The notes beneath the pieces were generated by a model. That model was given only the letters and a program-made list of their open reading frames with translations, searched no databases and was not told where the DNA came from. Below, one piece after another: positions 1-6,858 of a DNA stretch of 16,213 bases. Position numbers and translations under genes: made by a program. Numbering within the stretch: the first letter of the stretch is position 1; each line of letters starts with the position of its first letter. Source of the DNA: JBGOUJ01 sp041477005 (GTDB lineage: Bacteria; Acidobacteriota; Terriglobia; Bryobacterales; JACQDG01); assembly GCA_041477005.1 (NCBI GenBank), contig JBGOUJ010000101.1:1-16213 (forward strand), given 5' to 3'.

Positions 1-339
1 GCGGTGTTCGTCTGCCCGGTGCTGGCCGGCTCGGGGGTGCGGGTCAAGCTGCTCGAAGCCTTTGCCGCCGGCATCCCCGCCGTCTCGACGACCGTCGGCG
101 CCGAAGGCCTGGCCACATCGAGCGGCGAGCTAGTTGAGTTGGCCGATGCGCCAGAGGAATTCGCCAAAAAAACAATCGCCCTGCTGGCCGACCCCCTCCG
201 GGCGCGCGCCATGGCCGAGCGCGCCCGCCGCGAGGTCGAGCAAAACTGGGACATGCGGGTGCTGACCGAGCGGTTGGAAGCTCACTACAGAAGCATACTG
301 AGCGAAAAACGGCAAAGGTACCGGCCAGTAAACTCTTAA
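1..339 (+). CDS. GT4 family glycosyltransferase, C-terminal part (5' end outside window)
   Basis: The reading frame is open from base 1 and ends with TAA at 337-339, so only the last 112 residues are visible. They match the C-terminal half of GT-B fold, family-4 glycosyltransferases. The stretch GSGVRVKLLEAFAAGIPAV followed by STTVGAEGL is the usual nucleotide-sugar binding segment, in which the Glu of LLEAF is the conserved second glutamate. A helical tail follows (DPLRARAMAERARREVEQ), ending in the typical W-x-x-R-x-x-x-R/E-x-L-E-x-x-Y pattern. The protein is expected to be cytoplasmic and to transfer a sugar in polysaccharide assembly, as its neighbours do. Donor and acceptor cannot be read from the fragment. 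The GTG at position 4 is not the true start, because the catalytic N-terminal domain is absent. Confidence 0.85.
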   Translation, partial: AVFVCPVLAGSGVRVKLLEAFAAGIPAVSTTVGAEGLATSSGELVELADAPEEFAKKTIALLADPLRARAMAERARREVEQNWDMRVLTERLEAHYRSILSEKRQRYRPVNS

Positions 340-642
340 CGTCTCAGTTGGAAGATACTCCGGATCGTCCAGGAATACTTCGGAGGTGAACTGGCGCCCG
401 GGTTCCTTCTGTTTGAAGAGTTTCTGGTGGCCGACAGCCCGGCCGGCGGTCGGGAACGGCGCAGAACGGCCGCCTCCAAACTGCGCCGCGCCGAAAGCGT
501 CATGAGAAATCTGCTGCCGCGCAGGGAGGAAGGGTAAGCCTCGGTCGCCGGTTGCAAGAGACATCGCGCGGCCCAGCTCGTGGAGAAATTCGGCCAACCG
601 GTCCCGGCGTTGCGAGGAAAAATCGGGCCGCAGATTTCGCGG
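340..642. other. About 300 bp without a convincing gene; possible remnant ORF
   Basis: No complete gene is supported here. Directly after the stop of the upstream glycosyltransferase, the same frame (340-537) stays open for 65 codons with G/C-rich third positions. It reads as plausible protein, for example ILRIVQEYFGGELAPG and KLRRAESVMRNLLPR, and ends in TAA at 535-537. It has no ATG, GTG or TTG near its 5' end. It could be the tail of a decayed gene or a stretch beyond an acquired stop. I do not recognise the peptide. Minus-strand frames over the same bases are open too, but they run on unchanged into the antisense of the glycosyltransferase and look like shadows. From 538 to 642 I see nothing. 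Confidence 0.3.
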
Positions 643-1128
643 CTATTCCTTGCCCGCCAGCTCTTTCTTGAGCTGCTTGACGATGTCCCGGGCGGCACGA
701 TGCAGGCCGCTCGAGGAGCGGTCTTCGGTCTTCAGATACGTGGACCACAGCACTTGCCGGGAGGCCACTGAGACCAGGAACACGTTGCCGCGGGCTTGGC
801 CGAACGAGCGCTTCAGCGGCTGCTCCGGCTTTTGGATGGCTCCGGCTTCCTTCTTTTCCTTTTCGGCGGCGGGCTTGGGCGGTGGATACAACTCGTTCAG
901 CGTTTCGACGAAAGCGGGGTCCACCCGCTCGCTCAGCACCGCGTCGGCCTGCTTGGGATCCACCACCACTGTGAAGACCGCGTCGGTAGTCAGGCGCTCC
1001 GCCAGGTACTGGTCCAGGCCCCCGCCCATCGGCATCAGATATACTTTGTGGACCGACGACAAATCCGCCGGCACAGCGGCCGAGAAGCCCAAACACGCCC
1101 CGAGAACCAGTACAATCAAGGGTTTCAT
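643..1128 (-). CDS. Small secreted hypothetical protein with signal peptide
   Basis: This gene encodes a 161-residue protein starting at the ATG complementary to 1126-1128. The N-terminus MKPLIVLVLGACLGFSAAV is a signal peptide. Cleavage by signal peptidase I near residue 20-22 is likely, and Cys12 in LGAC is a weaker lipoprotein alternative. The mature part begins SSVHKVYLMPMGGGLDQYL, followed by a beta-alpha-beta-like stretch ending VDPKQADAVLSER (57-69). A Pro/Lys/Glu-rich linker spans 82-105. The C-terminal segment GNVFLVSVASRQVLWSTY (114-131) precedes an amphipathic helix ending KQLKKELAG. The pattern of a conserved small domain predicting a value or name, then V-x-S-R-Q-V-L-W-S, recalls short periplasmic proteins related to the CsgG/TolB-N or DUF4136 type. 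This is only a fold-level impression and I assign no function. An in-frame ATG at 1146 is an alternative start but would add MLYFGA in front of the signal peptide. Confidence 0.75.
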   Translation of the reverse strand: MKPLIVLVLGACLGFSAAVPADLSSVHKVYLMPMGGGLDQYLAERLTTDAVFTVVVDPKQADAVLSERVDPAFVETLNELYPPPKPAAEKEKKEAGAIQKPEQPLKRSFGQARGNVFLVSVASRQVLWSTYLKTEDRSSSGLHRAARDIVKQLKKELAGKE

Positions 1129-1158
1129 TGCCCCAAAGTATAGCATCCCGTGTACAAG
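1128..1158 (-). promoter_or_regulatory. Possible promoter of the secreted-protein gene (near-leaderless)
   Basis: Reading the minus strand, TATACT (1142-1137) is one base away from the TATAAT consensus. TTGGTT lies 16 bases further upstream (1164-1159), a weak -35 match. The -10-like box ends only 8 bases before the ATG at 1128, so transcription would begin at or next to the start codon. No good ribosome binding site lies in front of that ATG, which fits a leaderless message. The signal lies partly inside the divergent glycosyltransferase gene. The call rests on pattern only. Confidence 0.25.
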
Positions 1159-1821
1159 AACCAACGCATCACCGTCATCACCCCCTGCCTGAACGAGGAG
1201 CAGGGCATCGAGCAGATCCTGCGCCGCATGCCGGATTACGTGGACGAGGTGATCGTGGTGGATAACGGTTCGACCGACCGCACGGCGGCCATCGCCACCA
1301 GCCTGGGGGCCATCGTGATCCGCGAAGGCGTGCGCGGCTACGGCCGGGCCTACAAGAGGGGTTTCGCCCACGCCACCGGCGACCTGATCGTGACCCTCGA
1401 CGGCGACCACTCCTATCCGGTCGACGGCATCTCCTATTTGCTCGAGGCTTTTCTGCACCTCCGCGTCGACTTTCTGAACGCCTCCCGCTTCCCGGTCCGC
1501 GACTCCCGCTCCATGAGCCTCAAGCATAAGATCGGAAACCTGGCGCTGTCGCTCGCCATGTCGCTGCTCTATTTTCAGTGGGTCCGCGATTCGCAATCCG
1601 GCATGTGGGTCTTCCGCCGCAACATCCTGCCGCTGATGACGCTCGAGTCCGACAGCATGTCTTTTTCCGAGGAGATCAAGATCGAAGCCCTCAAGCACCC
1701 GCGAATCACCTTCGGCGAGATCTCGATCCTCTACACCTCGCGGCTCGGTGAAATCAAGCTGAATCCCTGGCGCGACGGCCTCCACAACCTTCTGTTTCTG
1801 ATCCAGAAGAGGTTCCGGTGA
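1150..1821 (+). CDS. GT2 family glycosyltransferase (polyprenyl-phosphate sugar transferase type)
   Basis: The 223-residue GT-A fold protein starts at GTG 1150. It has the family-2 landmarks in order: TPCLNEE (11-17), IVVDNGSTDRT (35-45), the metal and nucleotide-sugar site LDGDHSYP with Asp84 and Asp86, and DSQSGMWVFRR (147-157). Its short length and the D-S-Q-S-G motif match the dolichyl/undecaprenyl-phosphate glycosyltransferase (DPM1/DPMS-like) group, which moves a hexose from a nucleotide sugar to a polyprenyl phosphate at the cytoplasmic face of the membrane. The stretch around 130-142 is hydrophobic but no full C-terminal membrane domain is present. No clear ribosome binding site precedes the GTG. 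The start lies only 21 bases from the divergent secreted-protein gene. The last four bases (GTGA) are shared with the next glycosyltransferase gene, so translation is probably coupled. Sugar specificity cannot be read from the sequence. Confidence 0.88.
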   Translation: MYKNQRITVITPCLNEEQGIEQILRRMPDYVDEVIVVDNGSTDRTAAIATSLGAIVIREGVRGYGRAYKRGFAHATGDLIVTLDGDHSYPVDGISYLLEAFLHLRVDFLNASRFPVRDSRSMSLKHKIGNLALSLAMSLLYFQWVRDSQSGMWVFRRNILPLMTLESDSMSFSEEIKIEALKHPRITFGEISILYTSRLGEIKLNPWRDGLHNLLFLIQKRFR

Positions 1822-2837
1822 GCGCCACGGTCTCCTTCGTGATCCCCAACTGGAACGGCCGGGATCTGCTGGCCGCCGCGCTGGGGAGCATCGCCGCCCA
1901 GACCCTGGCGCCGCTCGAGGTGCTGGTGGTCGACAACGGCTCGGCCGACGGCTCGGCGCAGGTAGCGCAAGAGGCAGGCGCGAGGGTTTTACAACTGGGT
2001 CGCAACACGGGGTTCAGTTTCGCGGTCAACCGCGGCGTGGAAGCCGCTCGCGGCGATCTAGTGGCCTTGGTCAACAACGACGTCCAACTGGAGCCTGACT
2101 GGACCGAAAAGCTGGCCGGCGCGCTCGAACCGAGCGGCGTTTGGTTCGCTATCGGAAAACTCCTAGACCATTTTCATCGGGACCGGATCGACGGCGCGGG
2201 CGATGCTATTTGCCGCGGGGGGACCACCTGGCGATTGGGTCATGGGCGGATCGATAGTGTATTATTTTACACACCTCGCTCCACCTTTTTCCCTTCCGCG
2301 ACGGCTGTACTCGCGCGGCGGGAGTTCTTCGATCGCGCCGGAAAACTCGAGGAAGCGTTCTTTGCCTACCTCGAAGACGTGGACCTGGGGCTGCGCGCGG
2401 CGCTGCTCGACCTCGAGGGCATCTATCTGCCGGAAGCGGTGGCGTATCATCGCTCCGGCGCCACGCTGGGCGCCTGGAGCCCGGCCATGGTCCGGCTGCT
2501 AACTCGCAATCAAATCTTGCTGTTAGCCAAGTTTTACCCAGCCCGGCTGTTGTGGCGGTTCTGGCGTCCGATCCTGACCGCGCAGGGGCTTTGGGCAGCC
2601 CTGGCTCTGCGTCACGGCCATCCTCTGGCCTATGCTCGCGGCGCGCTCGCAGGCTTGGCCAACAGCTCCCAAGCCCGCCGCTCCGGCTCCTCCTGGCGGG
2701 CCAGTGGCAACAAGCTTGCAGACATCTTGCTCCAATCCGAGGCCGATCTGGTTCGCGTGCAGCGCGCTACGGGGTGGGATGCGTACTGGCGTTGGTATTC
2801 CCGCCTGGCTCCCCTTCCGCAGGAGTTCGAGACGTGA
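1818..2837 (+). CDS. GT2 family glycosyltransferase (rhamnosyltransferase-like)
   Basis: The 339-residue protein starts at GTG 1818, five bases after an AGAGG ribosome binding site (1808-1812), and overlaps the previous stop by GTGA. GT-A landmarks are VSFVIPNWNGRDLL (5-18), VLVVDNGSADGS (35-46), GRNTGFSFAVNRG (61-73), the metal-site triad NND at 86-88, and the catalytic-base motif YLEDVDLGLRA (184-194). The C-terminal part, with FYPARLLWRFW and a hydrophobic stretch around residues 240-275, is typical of rhamnosyltransferases of the WbbL group that add a sugar to a lipid-linked O-antigen or exopolysaccharide unit at the inner membrane face. The donor is not provable from sequence; dTDP-rhamnose is the usual one in this group. 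Bases around 2140-2290 are a little more AT-rich than the surrounding gene. Confidence 0.87.
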   Translation: MSATVSFVIPNWNGRDLLAAALGSIAAQTLAPLEVLVVDNGSADGSAQVAQEAGARVLQLGRNTGFSFAVNRGVEAARGDLVALVNNDVQLEPDWTEKLAGALEPSGVWFAIGKLLDHFHRDRIDGAGDAICRGGTTWRLGHGRIDSVLFYTPRSTFFPSATAVLARREFFDRAGKLEEAFFAYLEDVDLGLRAALLDLEGIYLPEAVAYHRSGATLGAWSPAMVRLLTRNQILLLAKFYPARLLWRFWRPILTAQGLWAALALRHGHPLAYARGALAGLANSSQARRSGSSWRASGNKLADILLQSEADLVRVQRATGWDAYWRWYSRLAPLPQEFET

Positions 2838-3739
2838 GCCTCGACGTGGCGGCGGTGGTGGTAACCTACAACTCCGCCTTGGAGGTTGACAATTGTCTCC
2901 GTTCGTTGGAGAATGTCGCAGAAATTGTAGTTGTGGATAACGGCTCCACCGACCAGACGTGCCTGGCCGTGGGCCGCGGCCGGAAGGGCGTGCAGTTGAT
3001 CGCCCATCCGGAAAATCGGGGATTTGCCGTAGCCGCGAACGAGGGCGCCAAAGCCACGGTCAGCCCGTTGCTGCTGTTTTTCAATCCGGATGCCGTGCTG
3101 CTCGGCGACCTCCGGCCTTTGATCGAGCAACTGCAGAACCCCCGCGTAGGAGCAGCGGCGGGTCGGCTGATCGATGAAGCGGGCCGCACCCAGGTCGGAT
3201 TCAACGTCCGGCAGTTCCCGACCCCGACCGTCCTGGCATTTGAGGCGCTGCTGGTGAACCGGATCTGGCCCGGCAATCCGGTCAACCGCCGCTACCGCTG
3301 CCTGGATCTGGACCACGACCGGGTGCAAGAAGTGGACCAGCCGGCGGGCGCTTTTTTGATGGTCCGCCGCGACGTGCTCGAAGGCGTCGGTTATTGGGAC
3401 GAACGGTTCTTTCCGCTGTGGTTTGAAGACGTAGATTTGTGTTGCAGAATCAAACAGGCCGGGTATTCGATTCGCTACGTGCCGGGCTGCGCCGCCCGCC
3501 ATCGGGGCGGTCATTCCCTGGCGCGAATTTCACTGGAACAAAAACAGCTTTACTGGTATGGTAGCCTTTTATCTTACGCCGACAAGCACTTCTCCCCCCT
3601 GGCGCGGGGTGGCCTGCGGGCGGGGGTGTTGCTGGGCGCGCTGTTGCGAATGCTCGGGGCGGCGGGACGCGGCGGGGCTTGGCAGTCTTATATCAAGGTG
3701 ATGGGTTTGGCGTTGTGGCGCCGGACAACCGCAGCATGA
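2834..3739 (+). CDS. GT2 family glycosyltransferase
   Basis: I chose GTG 2834 because it overlaps the previous stop as GTGA, has an AGGAG site at 2821-2825 with 8-base spacing, and begins directly with the first beta strand. The frame stays open upstream to 2552, but that part is antisense-like sequence inside the preceding gene. The 301-residue product has AVVVTYNSALEVDNCL (7-22), IVVVDNGSTDQT (31-42), ENRGFAVAANEG (60-71), FFNPDAVL with the metal site NPD (84-86), the acceptor loop QPAGAFLMVRR (169-179) and the catalytic motif FEDVDLCCR (197-205), followed by ARHRGGHS (221-228). This is the rhamnosyltransferase-like part of family GT2, assembling surface polysaccharide on the cytoplasmic side of the membrane. 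The C-terminal tail (260-300) is moderately hydrophobic and may touch the membrane. Confidence 0.88.
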   Translation: MSLDVAAVVVTYNSALEVDNCLRSLENVAEIVVVDNGSTDQTCLAVGRGRKGVQLIAHPENRGFAVAANEGAKATVSPLLLFFNPDAVLLGDLRPLIEQLQNPRVGAAAGRLIDEAGRTQVGFNVRQFPTPTVLAFEALLVNRIWPGNPVNRRYRCLDLDHDRVQEVDQPAGAFLMVRRDVLEGVGYWDERFFPLWFEDVDLCCRIKQAGYSIRYVPGCAARHRGGHSLARISLEQKQLYWYGSLLSYADKHFSPLARGGLRAGVLLGALLRMLGAAGRGGAWQSYIKVMGLALWRRTTAA

Positions 3740-3752
3740 CAGGTTCAACCTC

Positions 3753-4802
3753 ATGTACTCACGCGACTTGGTTTCGGTAACCATCGTTACCTACAACAGC
3801 GGTCGGTTCATTCGCCGGTGCCTGGAGTCGGTGCTCGGCCAGAAGTATCCTCGCCTGGAGATCATCGTTATCGATAACGCCTCGACCGACGGCACCGCCG
3901 ACATCCTGGAGCCTTTCGAAGACCGGTGCCTGGTGGTTTACAACAACGAGAACGTGGGCTTTGCGGCGGCGCAAAACCAGGCCATCGCCATGTCCCGGGG
4001 CGAATGGGTCCTGACCTTGAATCCCGATGTGTTCCTGCTGCCGGGCTTCATTGAGGCTCTGCTGGAGGGCGGCCAGATCGAGCCCCAGGTCGGCACGGTG
4101 TGCGGCAAGCTGTTCACCATGTCGCCGGGCTTCGAGATCCCTGAAGACCCCATCGTCGATTCCACCGGCATCTATTTCACCCCCATGCTCCGGCATTTCG
4201 ACCGCGGCAGCCAGGAATGCGACAACGGCCACTACCTGGAATACGAATACGTATTCGGCGCCACCGCCGCCGCCGCCTGCTACCGCCGCGAGATGATCGA
4301 GGACGTCTCGGTCGACGGCGAGTTCTTCGATCCGGATTTCTTCTCCTACCGCGAGGACGCCGACCTGGCCTGGCGCGCCCAACTGCTCGGCTGGAAGTGC
4401 ATTTATGTTCCCTATGCGCGCGGCTACCACGTGCGCAAGCTGCGCCCCGGCATGCGGCGAACGGTGCCGCCGGAAATCAACATGCACTCGGTGAAGAACC
4501 GCTTCCTGATGCGGCTGAAGAACATCACCCCCAGCCTCTACCTGCGCCACCTACTGCCCATCACCGTGCGCGACCTGGGCATCGTGGGTTACTGCCTGTT
4601 GCGCGAGCAGACCTCGATCAAGGCCTTCTTTCTCACGGTTCGCAATCTCCGCCGGGTGATGGAGAAGCGCCGCTGGATCCAGCAGCGCCGCAAGGTCGAC
4701 GACGCCTACATGGAGCAGTGGTTCCGCTTCAGCCCGGTCAGCCTGCCGGTCAACGCCGAGCCCGAGGTCGTCGAAGCCAAAGTAAGGGCGGCGCGCGGCT
4801 GA
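3753..4802 (+). CDS. GT2 family glycosyltransferase, long C-terminal tail
   Basis: The 349-residue protein starts at ATG 3753, 13 bases after the previous stop, with an AGG nine bases upstream. Landmarks are VTIVTYNSGRFIRRCLESV (9-27), IIVIDNASTDGT (37-48), NENVGFAAAQNQAI (65-78), LNPDVFL with the metal site NPD (90-92), VFGATAAAACYRRE (167-180) and the catalytic REDADLAWRA (200-209). About 100 residues after the catalytic domain contain KNRFLMRLKN, a hydrophobic stretch RHLLPITVRDLGIVGYCLL, and a basic helix RRVMEKRRWIQQRRK. That tail is usual in bacterial rhamnosyltransferase-type enzymes and probably lies against the inner membrane. It is the fourth family-2 enzyme in a row and, from strand and spacing, part of the same transcription unit. 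Specificity is unknown. Confidence 0.87.
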   Translation: MYSRDLVSVTIVTYNSGRFIRRCLESVLGQKYPRLEIIVIDNASTDGTADILEPFEDRCLVVYNNENVGFAAAQNQAIAMSRGEWVLTLNPDVFLLPGFIEALLEGGQIEPQVGTVCGKLFTMSPGFEIPEDPIVDSTGIYFTPMLRHFDRGSQECDNGHYLEYEYVFGATAAAACYRREMIEDVSVDGEFFDPDFFSYREDADLAWRAQLLGWKCIYVPYARGYHVRKLRPGMRRTVPPEINMHSVKNRFLMRLKNITPSLYLRHLLPITVRDLGIVGYCLLREQTSIKAFFLTVRNLRRVMEKRRWIQQRRKVDDAYMEQWFRFSPVSLPVNAEPEVVEAKVRAARG

Positions 4803-4807
4803 AAAAC

Positions 4808-4876
4808 CAGGTGTCAGGTTTCAGGTGCCAGGTCCCAGGGGGTTGCTGACACCTGAAACCTGGAACCTGACACCTG
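4808..4876. repeat. Inverted array of 7-bp units (CAGGTNN), hairpin-forming
   Basis: The left arm is five consecutive heptamers: CAGGTGT, CAGGTTT, CAGGTGC, CAGGTCC and CAGGGGG (4808-4842). After a TTG spacer the right arm is the complementary series CTGACAC, CTGAAAC, CTGGAAC, CTGACAC and CTG (4846-4876). The outer 14 bases of the two arms (4808-4821 and 4863-4876) pair at 13 of 14 positions, so a long stem is possible. The array fills the whole gap between two glycosyltransferase genes and ends one base before the next ATG. It could attenuate or separate transcription, or be one copy of a dispersed repeat family. There is no T-run, so it is not a standard intrinsic terminator. Confidence 0.85.
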
Positions 4877-4877
4877 C

Positions 4878-5990
4878 ATGAGAGTCGCCCTGCTGGGCAC
4901 GCGCGGGATTCCGGCCAATTACGGGGGTTTCGAGACGTTCGCCGAGGAACTCTCGGTTCGCCTGGCCCAGCGCGGCCACCAGGTCACCGTCTACTGCCGC
5001 AGCAACAATATTTCTTATACTGAGCCCGCCTATCGCGGCGTCCGGCTGGTGCGGCTCCCCACCATCGCCCACAAGTACTTCGACACCATCGCCCACACCT
5101 TCCTCTCCACGCTGCACCTGCTTGTTCATCCGCACGAGGTCGCCCTCTACTGCAACGGCGCCAATGCCGTGTTCACGGTGCTGCCGCGGCTGGCCGGCAT
5201 GCCGGCGCTGCTCAATGTCGACGGTCTGGAGAAGAATCGCAAGAAGTGGAATGCTTTGGCCCGGGCCTGGTACGCTTTTTCCGAGCGGTTGACCACCCTG
5301 TTCCCCACCGCCGTCATCACCGATGCCCGGTCGATCGCCCGGTATTACCTCGACCGGTACGGCCAAGCGACCCACTTCATCCCCTACGGCGCCCCGACCG
5401 GTCCGGTTGAAACACGCGAGGCCCTGGACCGCTTCGGACTCGCTCCCGAAGGCTACTGGCTCTACGTCAGCCGCATGGAGCCCGAGAACAACGCCCTGCT
5501 GGTGGTGAAGGCCTTCGAGCGAACCTCGGTCGATTCAAGACTGGTGATGGTAGGCGACGCCCCTTACGCCCACGACTACATCCGGCAAGTCCGCCAGACC
5601 CGCGATCCGCGGATTCTGTTCACCGGCGGCGTTTACGGCCGCGGCTATCACGAGCTGCAGGCGCACAGCTTCGCCTACATCCACGCCACCGAAGTCGGGG
5701 GCACTCATCCCGCGCTGATCGAAGCGATGGGCCGCGGCCGCTGCGCCCTCTATCTCGACACGCCGGAGAACGCCGAAGTCGCCGGCGAGGCGGGTATCCG
5801 GTTCGAGGCCAGCGAGGCGTCCCTGGCGGCGACCATCGAGCGCATCGCCGCCATGCCCGCCGAAGAGCGCCACCGGCGCGGCCAAGCCGCCCTGGAACGC
5901 GTCCGCGCCGACTACAACTGGGAAACGGTCACCGACCAGTATGAGCGGCTGCTAAAGCGACACCTCGAGCAAAATGCCGGGGTATCCTGA
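4878..5990 (+). CDS. GT4 family glycosyltransferase with DUF1972-type N-terminus
   Basis: The 370-residue GT-B fold enzyme begins with RVALLGTRGIPANYGGFET (2-20), the hallmark of the DUF1972 group that contains rhamnosyl- and galactosyltransferases of capsule and O-antigen clusters. That hallmark fixes the ATG at 4878, although no ribosome binding site precedes it because the 7-bp repeat array runs up to the start. Further landmarks are NVDGLEKNRKKW (113-124), VITDARSIARYY (146-157), HFIPYGAP (166-173), YVSRMEPENN (196-205) and the sugar-nucleotide site ATEVGGTHPALIEAMGRGR (270-288) with Glu272 and Glu282. It acts in the cytoplasm or at the inner membrane face and would transfer a sugar from a nucleotide donor to the growing repeat unit. 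Its stop codon (TGA, 5988-5990) overlaps an ATG by one base, but the frame that begins there does not look like a real gene. Confidence 0.9.
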   Translation: MRVALLGTRGIPANYGGFETFAEELSVRLAQRGHQVTVYCRSNNISYTEPAYRGVRLVRLPTIAHKYFDTIAHTFLSTLHLLVHPHEVALYCNGANAVFTVLPRLAGMPALLNVDGLEKNRKKWNALARAWYAFSERLTTLFPTAVITDARSIARYYLDRYGQATHFIPYGAPTGPVETREALDRFGLAPEGYWLYVSRMEPENNALLVVKAFERTSVDSRLVMVGDAPYAHDYIRQVRQTRDPRILFTGGVYGRGYHELQAHSFAYIHATEVGGTHPALIEAMGRGRCALYLDTPENAEVAGEAGIRFEASEASLAATIERIAAMPAEERHRRGQAALERVRADYNWETVTDQYERLLKRHLEQNAGVS

Positions 5991-6324
5991 TGGCAGCAGC
6001 GACACACTCCCGCTACCTTGGCGCCAATCCTGCCCCGCAAGACCGGCAAACTACCAGCTTCGCCGATCTCGTGGCACGGCTGGTGAACCGTCGTAAGCGG
6101 GACGGGCAACAAGCTCGCGTATTCGACGTCTGCACAAGATCAAGGCGACAGGATCGGATCCAGCAGTTCCTGAAACTGCTTCCGGCGTTGGAATTGTGTC
6201 GGCCTCAGGACCAGCGTCGGCATTTTCGCGTCGGTGGATTGGTAAGACCCTCCGGGACGCGGCTTCAGATCCCGGAGGCGCCGGGGCGAGCCTGGATTTC
6301 CTATGGGAGATCGGCGGAAGGCTG
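5991..6324. other. Intergenic stretch, no gene supported (decayed sequence)
   Basis: A plus-strand frame opens at ATG 5990 in TGATG overlap with the glycosyltransferase and stays open to 6499. Its translation is rich in Arg, Gln and Ser, has no recognisable motif, and runs through the antisense of a toxin remnant, so I treat it as chance. On the minus strand a short peptide of about 27 residues starting MPTLVLRPTQFQRRKQFQ ends near 6145, also without a recognisable family. The segment looks like debris of genes that once lay here. Confidence 0.4.
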
Positions 6325-6561
6325 TCAGAGTCCCAGACTGCGGCGAAGTGCCCGGTCGATGGCGCCCAAGTCCGGTTCCGACAGGGAACCGAGTTTCCGG
6401 CCCACCATCATTTGCTTGATGGTTCGCAGAATTCCGATCGCGATGGACGGGAAGAGCAATGCCGCTCGCTTCCAGTCGGCGATCCGGTGGTCTCCGTAGA
6501 GCCGGCGCTCGATATTACTCGTGATAGCGGCCACCACCATCTCCTGCGGGCTCGGCGGTAA
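6325..6561 (-). pseudogene. MazF/PemK-type toxin remnant (C-terminal part only)
   Basis: From the ATG complementary to 6538-6540, 71 residues read MVVAAITSNIERRLYGDHR..., then DWKRAALLFPSIAIGILRT (23-41), and end IDRALRRSLGL. This matches the second half of MazF/PemK-family endoribonuclease toxins: the A-x-I-T-S strand, the D-W-x-x-A-G/A-L-L-x-P-S loop, and the final R-R-L/K-G-x-L-x-x-x-D-L-x-x-I/V-x-x-A-L-R helix. Codons upstream of that ATG still read LPPSPQE, which also fits a longer protein, but the frame soon loses similarity and meets a stop at 6625-6627. About the first 40-50 residues of the family, including the N-terminal SH3-like barrel strands and the usual P-x-R-P motif, are missing. 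No antitoxin gene is visible beside it. It is most likely an inactive fragment. The upstream limit is approximate. Confidence 0.6.
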
Positions 6562-6858
6562 GATTCGCGCTCGCCGGTCTGATCTGAGGTGAAGCCTCGC
6601 GCCGACGCCGAAGATTACAAAGGATCAAACGGCCGGGTGAGGCGTTGCATCACAAGCTGGGAGCTTCTCCGCGTCTCGGCGTCTCCGCGGTTGATTGTGG
6701 GGCCGAATTCACCGCAGAGTCGCGGAGATGTGCGTCGCACACCTCAACTTGATATTACAGTTTTTCCCATCTGGCGAGCAACATTTGGAGCGATCCATCC
6801 GATCCATCGCAACCCATGCCCAGCCACCTGCATCCAATTCCATGAATGCAGCAGCTAG
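6562..6858. other. Intergenic stretch with an inverted repeat, no gene supported
   Basis: Between the toxin remnant and the truncated membrane-protein gene I see no frame with recognisable protein or consistent third-position G/C bias. It contains the inverted repeat at 6666-6728. Its base composition is lower in G+C from about 6730 on (for example around 6750-6790) than in the flanking polysaccharide genes. Confidence 0.5.
6666..6728. repeat. Inverted repeat made of 8-bp TCTCCGCG-like units
   Basis: The left arm holds three successive 8-base units, TCTCCGCG, TCTCGGCG and TCTCCGCG, and then GTTGA (6666-6694). The right arm, 6706-6728, reads in reverse complement as TCTCCGCG, ACTCTGCG, GTGAA. 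The arms can pair around a short G-rich loop. Such motifs built on CTCTGCG/CTCCGCG units recur between genes in many bacterial genomes. It is non-coding and flanks gene debris. No terminator T-run follows. Confidence 0.6.

Noticed and set aside
130..597. Minus-strand ORF across the first glycosyltransferase and the following gap
   Set aside because: It is antisense to the glycosyltransferase for half its length and shows no family motif. Its openness is explained by codon bias on the other strand.
2552..2833. N-terminal extension of the third GT2 gene to 2552
   Set aside because: The added residues are low-complexity out-of-frame sequence of the preceding glycosyltransferase. GTG 2834 with its ribosome binding site begins at the first conserved strand.
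4808..4876. Intrinsic terminator at the heptamer hairpin
   Set aside because: A long stem is possible, but no T-run follows on either strand, so I list it as a repeat and not a terminator.
5990..6499. Plus-strand ORF of 169 codons in TGATG overlap with the GT4 gene
   Set aside because: The coupling geometry is attractive, but the translation is Arg/Gln/Ser rich without motifs and crosses the antisense of a recognisable MazF-like fragment, so it is most likely chance.
6664..6730. Insertion-sequence end
   Set aside because: The inverted repeat is not associated with a transposase gene or target-site duplication that I can see, so it is listed as a simple repeat.
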